This document shows positions 15,951 to 23,909 of a stretch of 34,082 nucleotides of DNA, one piece after another (within the stretch, counting starts at the first letter, position 1; every line of letters begins with the position of its first letter). The notes beneath the pieces were generated by a model, which ran no database searches, had not been told where the DNA came from, and worked only from the letters and a program-made list of their open reading frames with translations. The stretch is from Microthrixaceae bacterium (lineage in GTDB: Bacteria; Actinomycetota; Acidimicrobiia; Acidimicrobiales; Microtrichaceae): NCBI GenBank assembly GCA_019694615.1, contig JAIBBP010000047.1, forward strand, positions 1 to 34,082, given 5' to 3'. The translations under genes and the position numbers were made by a program.

Positions 15951-16604
15951 TCAGGGGGCGTAATTTGCCCCGCGACCGAGTCCGTAGCCCGGTGCCAGCT
16001 CAGCGGCGCCGGCACCGAGCATCTGGAAGACCGACCACATCGGCGTGCCGCGGAGCTCGGTGGCCAGTTCGGGAAGGTCGAGTACGAAGCGGATGATTGC
16101 GGCGTCGTCGTTGGGTGCGGTGTGCGCGCCGAGCGCTTCGGTCGCGGCGATCATCGCGTGGTTGTCGGAGCGGACCAGGAGGTGGAACGCGGTCACGCCG
16201 CGGGTGAGGGCCACAGCGGCCAGTGCTTCGAGGAGGACGCTGCCGATGCCGCGGCGGTGGAAGTCGTCGGCGACCGCGACGGCAGCTTCCGCGACCGTCG
16301 GATCCGCGTCGAAACGGATGTAGCGGGCGACCCCCACCCCGTACTCCGGATTGTCGGGGGTCGCGACGGAGGCAACGAACGCGAAATGGTCTTCGTAGTC
16401 GATCTCGGTGAAGTAGCGAAGCTGGGCTTCGCTCAGGTGGTCGAGGGGTGAAAAGAAGCGTAGGAACCGGCTCTCCAGCGACAAGCGGGTGAAGCCCTCG
16501 GCAAGCAGGGGCTTGTCGTCGGGCCGGATCGGACGGATCTGCAGGACGGTCCCGTCGGGCAGCGTCGTTGTGAGACGCAGGTCTTCGACGTCATCGGGCG
16601 TCAT
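15951..16604 (-). CDS. GNAT-family N-acetyltransferase
   Basis: 217 aa. The GNAT fold begins at LRPI-type QIRPIRPDDKPLLAEGF, with the acetyl-CoA pyrophosphate loop in AVADDFHRRGIGSVLLEAL (R/Q-x-x-G-x-G/A pattern RRGIG). The opening resembles the acetyltransferase module of actinobacterial Pat-like proteins, but without a cyclic-nucleotide domain. It converges on the glycosyltransferase with a 10-bp gap. The DUF983 gene ends 15 bp upstream on the same strand, so the pair may form an operon. Acceptor unknown. Confidence 0.85.
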   Translation of the reverse strand: MTPDDVEDLRLTTTLPDGTVLQIRPIRPDDKPLLAEGFTRLSLESRFLRFFSPLDHLSEAQLRYFTEIDYEDHFAFVASVATPDNPEYGVGVARYIRFDADPTVAEAAVAVADDFHRRGIGSVLLEALAAVALTRGVTAFHLLVRSDNHAMIAATEALGAHTAPNDDAAIIRFVLDLPELATELRGTPMWSVFQMLGAGAAELAPGYGLGRGANYAP

Positions 16605-16619
16605 GGTTGGACCTGGCCC

Positions 16620-17081
16620 TCAGCTCTCGTTCGCCCATTCGCCGGCGACCGGATCGACCTTGATGAACCTCGGGTCGATCTCACCTGGGGCGAGCGGGCG
16701 GATTGCCAGGTCGATCGCTGTCCACATGGTGTGGGCCGACGGTAGAAAGAGCGCCGGGAGGACGACAGCGGAGAGAACGGTCGCGATCGCCAACGGCACA
16801 ACCGGGATGTCGGGTCGGGTCAGGATCGAGCCGACGAGCAGCACCATGAAGGTGACGCTGAACGTCACGACGGTGTTCAGCCCGATGTAGCCGATCGAAT
16901 GGCCGAAGATCCGTTCGAACTTCAGTGAGCACTCCGGGCATTCGTCACGCATCGTGGCGTAGCTGCTGTGGGTGTCCGAACAGCCGCAGGCGGGGCAGCG
17001 GCGGATGAGCCCGCGCCACAACATCTTGGTGTTCGACACACCGAGCTGAGTTGACGTCTGAACGGGTGGGCGAACCGGCAT
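16620..17081 (-). CDS. DUF983 zinc-ribbon membrane protein
   Basis: 153 aa. An N-terminal zinc ribbon (RRCPACGCSDTHSSY then RDECPECSLKFER) precedes two transmembrane helices (about 70-115). This is the DUF983 architecture, whose function is unknown, although some members sit near cytochrome oxidase genes. The ATG at 17081 gives the family-like start; readings to 17456 run into the divergent dehydrogenase gene. It is separated by only 30 bp from that divergent start, so promoters must overlap. Confidence 0.85.
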   Translation of the reverse strand: MPVRPPVQTSTQLGVSNTKMLWRGLIRRCPACGCSDTHSSYATMRDECPECSLKFERIFGHSIGYIGLNTVVTFSVTFMVLLVGSILTRPDIPVVPLAIATVLSAVVLPALFLPSAHTMWTAIDLAIRPLAPGEIDPRFIKVDPVAGEWANES

Positions 17082-17111
17082 GGTGCCATTCTGCTCTCTA
17101 GGTTGTCGACG

Positions 17112-17972
17112 ATGGATCAACGAACGGTTGTCATAACCGGTGCCAGCGGCGGGATCGGACTGGAAGCGGCAGTCATGTTGGCATCCGCCGGCGACCGCGT
17201 GGTGATCGCCTGCCGAAACGAGCAGAAGGCGCAGATGGCGGTCGTGCACATAGCGTCGCGGTCGGGAGCCGCCGACGTCGAGTCCGTCGCTCTCGACCTG
17301 GCCAGTCTGTCGTCGGTTCGTGAATGCGCCGCTGGGCTGGGGCGGCGGTGTGAACGGATCGATGTTCTGGTCAACAACGCCGGCCTGATTCGCTCGGAGC
17401 GTGACACGACCGTTGATGGCTTCGAGATGACGTTCGGCGTCAACCATCTCGGGCAATTCCTGTTGACAGGTCTTGTTGCCGATCAGGTGAAGGCGGCTCC
17501 GTCACCACGGGTGATCAACGTTGCTTCGGCGGCACACTGGTTCGCGGTGGGCGGACTTCGTTTCGAGGACCTGCAATCGGTTCGCTTCTACAACGCGTGG
17601 CTGGCCTACGGTCGGTCGAAGCTCGCCAACATCTTGTTCACCGACGAGCTGGCGCGCCGGTGGAAGGCCGACGGCGTGTGCGTTTCGTCGGCACATCCGG
17701 GGACGGTCCGCACCGGCTTCGGCCAGGACGGTGACACCAAGGGAATTACCGACGGGCTCCTCGACGTGTCCCGGGCCTTCTCGACCACCCCTGACCGGGG
17801 CGCCGATACCCCGGTGTGGCTCGCCACCGCATCGGCCGGTGTCGATCTCGACAGGTCGGGCACGTTCTGGGCGAACCGCAAGCCGGGGTTTCGTTCGCCG
17901 TGGGCCCGCCGCCGCATCGACGCGGCGCGCCTGTGGTCGGTGAGCGAGGATCTCATCGCATCGGTCCGATGA
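17112..17972 (+). CDS. Short-chain dehydrogenase/reductase (retinol-dehydrogenase-like)
   Basis: A 286-aa classical-type SDR. The NAD(P)-binding loop is VVITGASGGIGLEAA, VNNAG is at about residue 96, the catalytic serine is in NVASAAHW and the YxxxK pair in YGRSK. The ACRNEQKAQMAV segment with an arginine after the second strand favours NADPH. The long C-terminal part resembles the retinol dehydrogenase/protochlorophyllide reductase-like group. The ATG at 17112 was chosen over an in-frame TTG at 17103. The last 20 bp overlap the convergent metallohydrolase gene. Confidence 0.9.
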   Translation: MDQRTVVITGASGGIGLEAAVMLASAGDRVVIACRNEQKAQMAVVHIASRSGAADVESVALDLASLSSVRECAAGLGRRCERIDVLVNNAGLIRSERDTTVDGFEMTFGVNHLGQFLLTGLVADQVKAAPSPRVINVASAAHWFAVGGLRFEDLQSVRFYNAWLAYGRSKLANILFTDELARRWKADGVCVSSAHPGTVRTGFGQDGDTKGITDGLLDVSRAFSTTPDRGADTPVWLATASAGVDLDRSGTFWANRKPGFRSPWARRRIDAARLWSVSEDLIASVR

Positions 17973-18390
17973 CGACACCGTGGCCGGCGAACGCCGTTCG
18001 TAGCGCGACGTAGGCGTCAAAGCCGCACCATCGGCGGACGAGTTCGAGTTCGACCGCCGCGAACTGCGGACCGTGTGGTTGGGCTCCGTGGTCGATCAGG
18101 TGGGCCAGCTCGTGGAGGACGGTGAGCGCGTTCCAGGAGCCGTCGCGGATCGCGACGACCCGGTGCGCGGGGACGGCAAGCGACGCCGTTGCAGAACGCG
18201 ACCGGCGTTGGAGTGTGATGTCGAGCGGAGCGTCGGGGAATCGCTCGAGGTAGACGGGGTCGCCGAGGACCGACTCCACGAAACGTTCGACGTCACGCCA
18301 CCGCCGGAGTCGGGGCCCGACGCCGGCGAGCACCGAGTCCTCGGCTGCGTACACCGCGTGCTGTTGAGGATCGTTCGGTTGCAGGGTCAA
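17953..18390 (-). CDS. TIGR04338-type putative zinc metallohydrolase
   Basis: 145 aa with a zincin-like HExxH motif in LTVLHELAHLIDHGAQPHGP, where the downstream H-G-x-x-F may supply the third ligand. This fits the TIGR04338 family of actinobacterial putative metallohydrolases. The only suitable start is TTG at 18390, which overlaps the stop of the DUF2786 gene (TTGA), so translation is coupled. The DUF2786 plus metallohydrolase pairing is conserved in actinobacteria. Substrate unknown; the protein is cytoplasmic by absence of a signal peptide. Confidence 0.82.
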   Translation of the reverse strand: MTLQPNDPQQHAVYAAEDSVLAGVGPRLRRWRDVERFVESVLGDPVYLERFPDAPLDITLQRRSRSATASLAVPAHRVVAIRDGSWNALTVLHELAHLIDHGAQPHGPQFAAVELELVRRWCGFDAYVALRTAFAGHGVVIGPMR

Positions 18391-19148
18391 CCCCCGTTGC
18401 CGAGCATCGCCCTGGCGCCGAGACGTTGGTGACCGAGATCGGCGGCGCGGCCCGCGGAGGCGCCGGCCCGACGACCCGATGCCGATGTCCCGGAGCTGAC
18501 CTTGGACGTACGGATGCGTGGGTACCGCTGGCGGAACTCCGACGCGACCGAGTCGGAGCGGTCCCGAAGCACCAGCGCGACCGACCCCGCGGTATCGCCG
18601 GTGACCGTTTCGGCCTCGGTAGCCTGGGCAACGTTGCGTCGGTCGGCTATGAGGCGTTCGGTCACGGTGTGGGCGAAGCCCATGATGAAGCTCCGTCTCC
18701 ATGCCGCGACCTGGGAGGCCGAGCCGCCCGGGCGACCAGCGTCGTGAGCGGTCATGGCGGTGGTGAGCTGGAGGAACAGACTGGTGACGAGCGTCTCGAC
18801 GAGGGTGAGGTCGGAGGCGAAACCCACCACCGAGATGTGCTCGGCCCCCTCCGCTCCAAGTGCCCCCAGCCGCAGCGCCCGGCACCCGTACACCTCGGCG
18901 ACCGAGTTGACCAGCACCGCTTTCTGGGCAGTGAAGGGCCGGTGGACCAGCAGGCGGATCTCTGTGGGAACGTCGCGATCGTCGCCGCCGGAGGCCCACA
19001 CCATGGCTTCGTCGAGTGCGTATCGAGCCATCAGTTCGGAGGCCTTCGCGGTGAAGGCCTCGGCCTCCGCGGCGTAGGTCGTCGCCTCGGCCTTGGCCAG
19101 AAGGGCGCGAATGGTGGCAAGGCGGCTGTCGGTCTCCGTCGTGATCAT
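18387..19148 (-). CDS. DUF2786 domain protein
   Basis: 253 aa. The N-terminal about 45 residues (RLATIRALLAKAEATTYAAE through SELMARYALDEAM) are the DUF2786 domain. A middle region contains EVYGCRALRLG and a stretch rich in Leu/Thr, and the C-terminal about 50 residues are basic and Ser/Gly/Arg-rich. The function of the family is unknown. It is translationally coupled to the TIGR04338 metallohydrolase downstream. The ATG at 19148 matches the start of the domain; upstream in-frame sequence belongs to the divergent gene. Confidence 0.85.
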   Translation of the reverse strand: MITTETDSRLATIRALLAKAEATTYAAEAEAFTAKASELMARYALDEAMVWASGGDDRDVPTEIRLLVHRPFTAQKAVLVNSVAEVYGCRALRLGALGAEGAEHISVVGFASDLTLVETLVTSLFLQLTTAMTAHDAGRPGGSASQVAAWRRSFIMGFAHTVTERLIADRRNVAQATEAETVTGDTAGSVALVLRDRSDSVASEFRQRYPRIRTSKVSSGTSASGRRAGASAGRAADLGHQRLGARAMLGNGG

Positions 19149-19227
19149 CTCGCCATTGTTGCCGCGGGGGTCTGACACTGATGGCGGTGAGGCCCGAACG
19201 GGGTGGTTCTCAGGTAGCGTCGGCTGC

Positions 19228-19935
19228 GTGACCCGCATCGACGACAGCTCGAATCGGCGGCGGTCGGTGCAGGTGGTGTCGCGAGTGTGGAAGCCGATCG
19301 GCATCGCGGCGATCATCCTCGTCGTCGTCAACCTTTTGGGTTTCGATCCGATCGGCGGTCTTCGCGACCGGTTGTTCGGAGCCGACCGGCGACCGGCCGC
19401 GGCAGGGACGACCTTGTTGACGCTGAAGCGAACCACCGGTTTCGTCGCGGCGACGGGCGAGTTCAGCGTGCCGGTTTTCTTCGGCACCGAGCAGGACGGT
19501 CTGGTGCATGAGATCCTTCCCGACGCGTTCGACGGGAACTCGGGGGTGGCGATCTACCAGGGCAGCGTCGACGCGCGGGTCGAGCTGGATGGCCTCACCG
19601 GTGACGACCTGGCGATCAACCGAACCGACCGGACAATCGTCATCACCGTTCCACCGCCGGTGCTCACCGATCCGAACATCGACGAGTCAAAGTCGCAGGT
19701 GTTGTCGCAGAACCGCGGTCTGATGACCCGGCTCGGCGAGTTCTTCGACGACAAGCCACTGGACGGCCGCGAGGAGCTCGACGACGTCGCAGTCGAAGAG
19801 CTACGGAAGGCAGCGCGTGAGAGCGGGCTGGCCGACATCGCCGAGAGCAACACGGCGGACTTCCTCACGGCGCTCGCCAAGCGGCTTGGCTATGAGACCG
19901 TCGAGGTCAGGTTCGAGGAATCCTCCAAGGGTTGA
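19228..19935 (+). CDS. DUF4230 membrane-anchored protein
   Basis: 235 aa. A short basic N-terminus, one transmembrane helix (about 23-40, PIGIAAIILVVVNLLGF), then an extracytoplasmic domain with VPVFFGTEQDGLVHEILP, VELDGLTGDDLAIN and TIVITVPPPVL, the features of DUF4230. A charged helical C-terminus (about 180-235) follows. The function of the family is unknown. The GTG at 19228 places the helix near the N-terminus as in relatives. The gene converges with the glycoside hydrolase gene with 19 bp between. Confidence 0.78.
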   Translation: MTRIDDSSNRRRSVQVVSRVWKPIGIAAIILVVVNLLGFDPIGGLRDRLFGADRRPAAAGTTLLTLKRTTGFVAATGEFSVPVFFGTEQDGLVHEILPDAFDGNSGVAIYQGSVDARVELDGLTGDDLAINRTDRTIVITVPPPVLTDPNIDESKSQVLSQNRGLMTRLGEFFDDKPLDGREELDDVAVEELRKAARESGLADIAESNTADFLTALAKRLGYETVEVRFEESSKG

Positions 19936-19954
19936 GAAACCGTCGCCGCGGCGG

Positions 19955-21499
19955 TCAGGGCTGGACGGAGACCCGGTAGGTTCCGGTGACGGTGGCGGTC
20001 ACCACGAATCCACCGTCCACTGGAGTGATCTCGACGTCGTCGACCGCGTCACCCGACACCGTCGGCTCCTGCACTGCTGCGCCGGGGAACCACACCTCAA
20101 CCTGACCGGGCGAGGGCGTCGTACCGGAGAACTCCACACCGCTGGTGCATCCGCTGCGGAGCGAATGCAGCGTCCCGGGCGAGCGGCGTGGGTAGGGACG
20201 CCACAAGCACTGCCATCGAGGGTTCACGCCACCGTCGACGTCGCCGGGACACCCGTTGGTGCGAAGGTGGATCTGCACCGGTTGCGCCTTCGCTCCGGGG
20301 GTGCTGACCGAGTGCGGGTCGCCGCAGGCCTGACGCCACTGCCACCACGCGCCCCCCGCAGTCAGCAGGGCGTCCTCCTTGGCGGCGTAGCGGCCCAGCT
20401 TCTCACTGGCGGCGATGGTGTCCTCGAAGAATCCGTACTCGCCGATCCACATTGCGGTTCCGTAGCCGGCGGCCAGCGACGCGAAGTAGTCGAACGTTCC
20501 CTCGATCGGTATCGACCCGATCGACTCGCCGTAGTTGTGCGGCGCGAACACGATGTTCTGGTCGTCGGTGAAGTCGGGGGGCACGGGCAAACCCGACACG
20601 GTCGTCTCGAAGAACGCGATGCGGTCAACGCCCAGCACCGACTCCTCCTGCCGGATCGCCGTGATGGCGCGGTCGTAGAACGTGCCGAGCGCGGTCGTTG
20701 CGGCGGCTTGGTCGTGGCCGTTGTTCGGTTCGTTGACAAGGTCGTAGCCGGCGATCGAGGTGCGGTCGCCGAGCTCGCGGACGACGAATCGCCACGCCGC
20801 TATCAGTTCGTCGGCGATCCCGTCGCGGTTCGCGTAAAACGCGTCCCACGCGTTCATCACCGCCTCGGCGCTCTCGCGCGACCCGAAGGTGCACGTCGAC
20901 GCACCATCTGTCATCGTCGCCCACTCGGGCGCACCGTCCCAGCCGATAGCCGGCGAAGCTCCGGGTGGACACACCGTGCCCTCGGGCGTCGCGAGTGACT
21001 TGCCCCACGCGTCCTGGTGCATGTCGACTACTACGTACAGGCCGGCGGTGGAAGCTGCGTCGACAGCGGCGGCGACTTTGTCGAGGTACTCGCCGTCGAA
21101 CGTTCCGCGCTCGGGCTCGACCGCCGACCAGCTGATCAGCAGCCGTACGACGTTGAACCCGAGCGCCGCCATCTGCGACCAGTCCGCCGTGGCCACGGGC
21201 ACGACGGTGACGGCATCGGGGTCGGCCTGGTGGTAGTCACCAAGGGAGTTGACGTTGACGCCGCGAAGGAGCACGTGCCGGCCGTGGGCGTCGATGATGC
21301 GCGGATGCTCATCGCCGTTGACCGACCGAACGGCGCGAAGCGTCGGCAGCTCCGATGGTTCAGGCGGCGTCGACTTGGCCGCGGTGGAGGTGTCCGGTTC
21401 GGACCTCGCCGCGTCGTCCGATCGGTCGGTGCACGCGGCGACGAGTGTGACGACAGCGAGCGCTGCTGAGGCGACGCGTCGGACGCCACCGCCCGTCAC
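19955..21499 (-). CDS. Secreted GH5-like glycoside hydrolase lipoprotein (endoglycoceramidase-like)
   Basis: 514 aa. A lipoprotein signal with lipobox LVAAC (C23), a Ser/Thr/Glu/Pro linker, then a TIM-barrel of glycoside hydrolase family 5: LRGVNVNSL, FNVVRLLISWSAVEPERG, the acid/base Glu in YDLVNEPNNG (E256) and the nucleophile Glu in WIGEYGFF (E353). The long catalytic domain and the C-terminal beta domain (about 430-514) resemble endoglycoceramidases, which cut the bond between a glycan and a ceramide-type lipid. Other beta-glucosidic substrates remain possible. The start overlaps the stop of the upstream SDR gene (GTGA), and both follow soxR, giving a likely three-gene operon. Confidence 0.85.
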   Translation of the reverse strand: MTGGGVRRVASAALAVVTLVAACTDRSDDAARSEPDTSTAAKSTPPEPSELPTLRAVRSVNGDEHPRIIDAHGRHVLLRGVNVNSLGDYHQADPDAVTVVPVATADWSQMAALGFNVVRLLISWSAVEPERGTFDGEYLDKVAAAVDAASTAGLYVVVDMHQDAWGKSLATPEGTVCPPGASPAIGWDGAPEWATMTDGASTCTFGSRESAEAVMNAWDAFYANRDGIADELIAAWRFVVRELGDRTSIAGYDLVNEPNNGHDQAAATTALGTFYDRAITAIRQEESVLGVDRIAFFETTVSGLPVPPDFTDDQNIVFAPHNYGESIGSIPIEGTFDYFASLAAGYGTAMWIGEYGFFEDTIAASEKLGRYAAKEDALLTAGGAWWQWRQACGDPHSVSTPGAKAQPVQIHLRTNGCPGDVDGGVNPRWQCLWRPYPRRSPGTLHSLRSGCTSGVEFSGTTPSPGQVEVWFPGAAVQEPTVSGDAVDDVEITPVDGGFVVTATVTGTYRVSVQP

Positions 21500-22266
21500 T
21501 CGCCGCCCTTCATCCCGGCGGTACCGATTAACTGTTGAACTCGTTCGCTGAACCCGGGAGCGACGGTGGCCAGCGTCGCCGACATCCGCAGTTCCAACGG
21601 CGCCACGAACACCTCGCCGCGGTTGCCTTCGATCGCGGAGGTGACCCCGGCCGCTACGTCCTCAGGCGATTTCGTGCGAACACCTTTCGGCAGTGAGATG
21701 TCGGAGTTCACGAACATGCCGGCATCGCGGATGAAGCCGGGCTCGACGATGCTCACCCCGACCGGGGTTCCAGCGAGGTCCTGGCGAAGTGACAGGGCGA
21801 ACCCGCGCAGGCCGAACTTCGAGGCGTTGTAGAGGCGCGTCTGAGGGGTTGCAGCAAGCGCCGACAGTGAACCGACGAACACGATGTGCGCGGCCGAGCC
21901 GGTTTCCAGCTTTCGTTGGGCGAATACCGTCGCCAGGTGGATTGGGGCGAGGAGGTTCACGTCCATGATCCGATCGATGTTCTCGGGGGTCTCCTCCTCG
22001 ATGGGGACATCGGCTCCGGTTCCGGCGTTGGCGACAAGGATGTCGATGTCGTCGCAGCGAGCCGCCAGCCTCTCGACGTCCGCACGGTTGCACAGGTCGG
22101 CGACCACGACTTCGGCCCCCGTCGCGGCCGCGAGGTCGTCGAGTTGCGCGACGTTTCGAGCTGTGATGACGAGCGACGCTCCCTTCGACGTGAGCGAGCG
22201 GCCGATTGCCTGGCCGAGCCCGCCGCTCGCGCCCGTGAGCAGGACGGTGGTTCCCGAGATCTTCAT
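21496..22266 (-). CDS. Short-chain dehydrogenase/reductase
   Basis: A 256-aa SDR with LLTGASGGLGQAIG (cofactor loop), VANAGTG, the catalytic Ser in VFVGSLSALAA and YNASK as YxxxK. ARN after the second strand suggests NADPH. The C-terminus (SPEDVAAGVTSAIEGNRGEVFV) is typical of the broad-specificity ketoacyl-reductase-like SDRs. The ATG at 22266 lies 32 bp after soxR on the same strand, and the stop overlaps the GH5 gene, so it may be co-regulated by the soxR promoter. Substrate unknown. Confidence 0.88.
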   Translation of the reverse strand: MKISGTTVLLTGASGGLGQAIGRSLTSKGASLVITARNVAQLDDLAAATGAEVVVADLCNRADVERLAARCDDIDILVANAGTGADVPIEEETPENIDRIMDVNLLAPIHLATVFAQRKLETGSAAHIVFVGSLSALAATPQTRLYNASKFGLRGFALSLRQDLAGTPVGVSIVEPGFIRDAGMFVNSDISLPKGVRTKSPEDVAAGVTSAIEGNRGEVFVAPLELRMSATLATVAPGFSERVQQLIGTAGMKGGE

Positions 22267-22298
22267 GGCAGCACGGTACTTCGCGCTCGACACAGCCT

Positions 22299-22790
22299 CT
22301 ACCGAGGGCCGGTGACCATCGACGAGTCGTCGCCCAGCAGGTAGCGAGGACCGGCACCGAGTGCCGCCGCCCCGTCGTCGGGGTTGTACAACGGGCAGTT
22401 CCGCAGCGACAGACACCCGCACCCGATGCAACCGCCCAGGCGGTCTCGGAGACCTTCGAGCCGTCGAATGCGCTCATCGAGCATCGGGCGCCACGCCCTC
22501 GATATGCGCTCCCAGTCGCGCGTCGTCGGCGCGCGATCGGGCGGCAGCGACGCGAGCGCGGCACCGATGTCGGTGAGGGAGAGACCGACACGCTGGGCGA
22601 CGTCGATGAACGCGAGGCGACGGAGCACGTCGCGGTCGTAGCGGCGTTGGCCTCCTTCGGTGCGATGTGCGGTGATGAGCGACCGGCTCTCGTAGAAGCG
22701 CAGCGCTGAGTGAGTCACCCCGCTGCGCTCGACGACCTCGCCGATGGTGAGCTGTGGTCCGCTGTCAGGTGATGAACCGGATCGTGCCAT
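22299..22790 (-). CDS. soxR: SoxR redox-sensing MerR-family regulator
   Basis: A 163-aa protein with a MerR winged helix-turn-helix (about 14-80; LTIGEVVERSGVTHSALRFY), a dimerisation helix and the SoxR cluster site CIGCGCLSLRNC (C121, C124, C126, C132; CX2CXCX5C). Oxidation of the [2Fe-2S] cluster by redox-cycling compounds switches SoxR to an activator. In actinobacteria it usually responds to the cell's own or foreign redox-active metabolites and controls oxidoreductases and exporters. A canonical SoxR box lies 21 bp upstream, driving the divergent questin-oxidase-like gene. SDR and GH5 genes follow downstream on the same strand. Confidence 0.95.
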   Translation of the reverse strand: MARSGSSPDSGPQLTIGEVVERSGVTHSALRFYESRSLITAHRTEGGQRRYDRDVLRRLAFIDVAQRVGLSLTDIGAALASLPPDRAPTTRDWERISRAWRPMLDERIRRLEGLRDRLGGCIGCGCLSLRNCPLYNPDDGAAALGAGPRYLLGDDSSMVTGPR

Positions 22791-22806
22791 TCCCCGGACG
22801 CTACCC

Positions 22807-22837
22807 TTGACCTCAAGTTAAGTAGAGGTTCTACGGT
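22807..22837 (+). promoter_or_regulatory. SoxR-controlled promoter with SoxR box
   Basis: A TTGACC -35 (22807-22812) and TACGGT -10 (22832-22837) are separated by exactly 19 bp, the over-long spacer typical of MerR-family promoters. Within the spacer is an 18-bp imperfect dyad (22811-22828) beginning CCTCAAGTTAA and ending GAGG, close to the known SoxR box. The ATG of the downstream gene is only 8 bp after the -10, so the transcript is probably leaderless. Confidence 0.85.
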
Positions 22838-22844
22838 CATCGCC

Positions 22845-23861
22845 ATGACGTTGATGACGGATCCCTCCACACTCGATCAGGCTCTCGCAGCGTTCCATTC
22901 GACAGCACCCGAGTTCGGCGGCGGTCTGTCGAATCACGGGCCGATGGTGGTCGAGTCGCTCGAACACGCCGGCCGATCCGACTCGATCTACTCGTGGACG
23001 ACGGGCTACCTGTCGAAGCTCGACCCGCTCCCGTCGGCGCCCGCCGAAGCGGCAGCCTCGGTGACGATCGAACCAGCCCTCGGCGGCGCCGAACCCGACA
23101 CGTGGACTCGGTTCTTCCTGGATCAGATCGATCGACGTGGAGTCGACGCGGTCATCGACGAGTGGGCGGCTCGACTGTTGTCGGGAGCAGTGGGGGCCGC
23201 CGGGCATGGGGCCCTCCGGGCGGCGCACGCCATCAGGTCGCTGGACGTCCGCTCGACCGACGCCCGTGTCGTCGAGGTCGCCCACGGCCTCGGCTACTGG
23301 GCATCGAGGTTCCACGCCCTCCCGGGCCGATCGGGGGGTGGCAGGTTGTCATTCGATCGAGCGCTGGCTGTCATGCGGCCGACACCGACGGCGGGGTGGC
23401 TCATCTCCGAACGCGTCGCGTCGATCGATCCGCGCTCTTTCGGCGCCGGTGTCTCCGCTGCCCACCTACCGTCCGACCCCGGCGCCGCGTTCGACGAGAT
23501 CTCCGACCTGGCGCTCCGAGTGCTCGCCACCCATCAGGAGGCGACGATCGCGTTCGTGCACGCGGTGACGGTTCCCGCGGCGCTCCGACACCTGTCGATG
23601 CGGCTCGACAGGGAGGGACGACGTGCCGCTGCGGAGCAGGCATGGTGGGTCCTTGCAGCGTTGTGGACGGCGTATGGCCGACGCGATCCGCTCGTCGGTG
23701 CTGCCGGGTGCCGGGAGACCTGGGACGAGTTGCTCGACCGTGCCATCGCCGGCGGTGACGAGCACCACATCAAGCTCTCGGCCGCTGTCGCGGATGAGTC
23801 GCCTCGGGTCGATGATGCCCTCGCCCGGTTCGTGGTGGCGCGGGTGCTCGGAGCAGTCTGA
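22845..23861 (+). CDS. Questin oxidase-like protein (DUF4243 family)
   Basis: 338 aa resembling the questin oxidase/AflY family, Baeyer-Villiger-like ring-opening oxidases of aromatic polyketides. Seen are FGGGLSNHGPMVVESL near the N-terminus, repeated helical segments, and DEHHIKLSAAVADE near the C-terminus, all family hallmarks. It is transcribed from a SoxR-type promoter, which fits detoxification of redox-cycling quinones. No Shine-Dalgarno precedes ATG 22845 and the -10 box is 8 bp away, so leaderless translation is likely; ATG 22854 is an alternative start. Actual substrate unknown. Confidence 0.8.
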   Translation: MTLMTDPSTLDQALAAFHSTAPEFGGGLSNHGPMVVESLEHAGRSDSIYSWTTGYLSKLDPLPSAPAEAAASVTIEPALGGAEPDTWTRFFLDQIDRRGVDAVIDEWAARLLSGAVGAAGHGALRAAHAIRSLDVRSTDARVVEVAHGLGYWASRFHALPGRSGGGRLSFDRALAVMRPTPTAGWLISERVASIDPRSFGAGVSAAHLPSDPGAAFDEISDLALRVLATHQEATIAFVHAVTVPAALRHLSMRLDREGRRAAAEQAWWVLAALWTAYGRRDPLVGAAGCRETWDELLDRAIAGGDEHHIKLSAAVADESPRVDDALARFVVARVLGAV

Positions 23862-23909
23862 TCGAGAGCGGATCGCCGTTGTCAGGACCATCGGTCAGGA
23901 TGGTCGACC

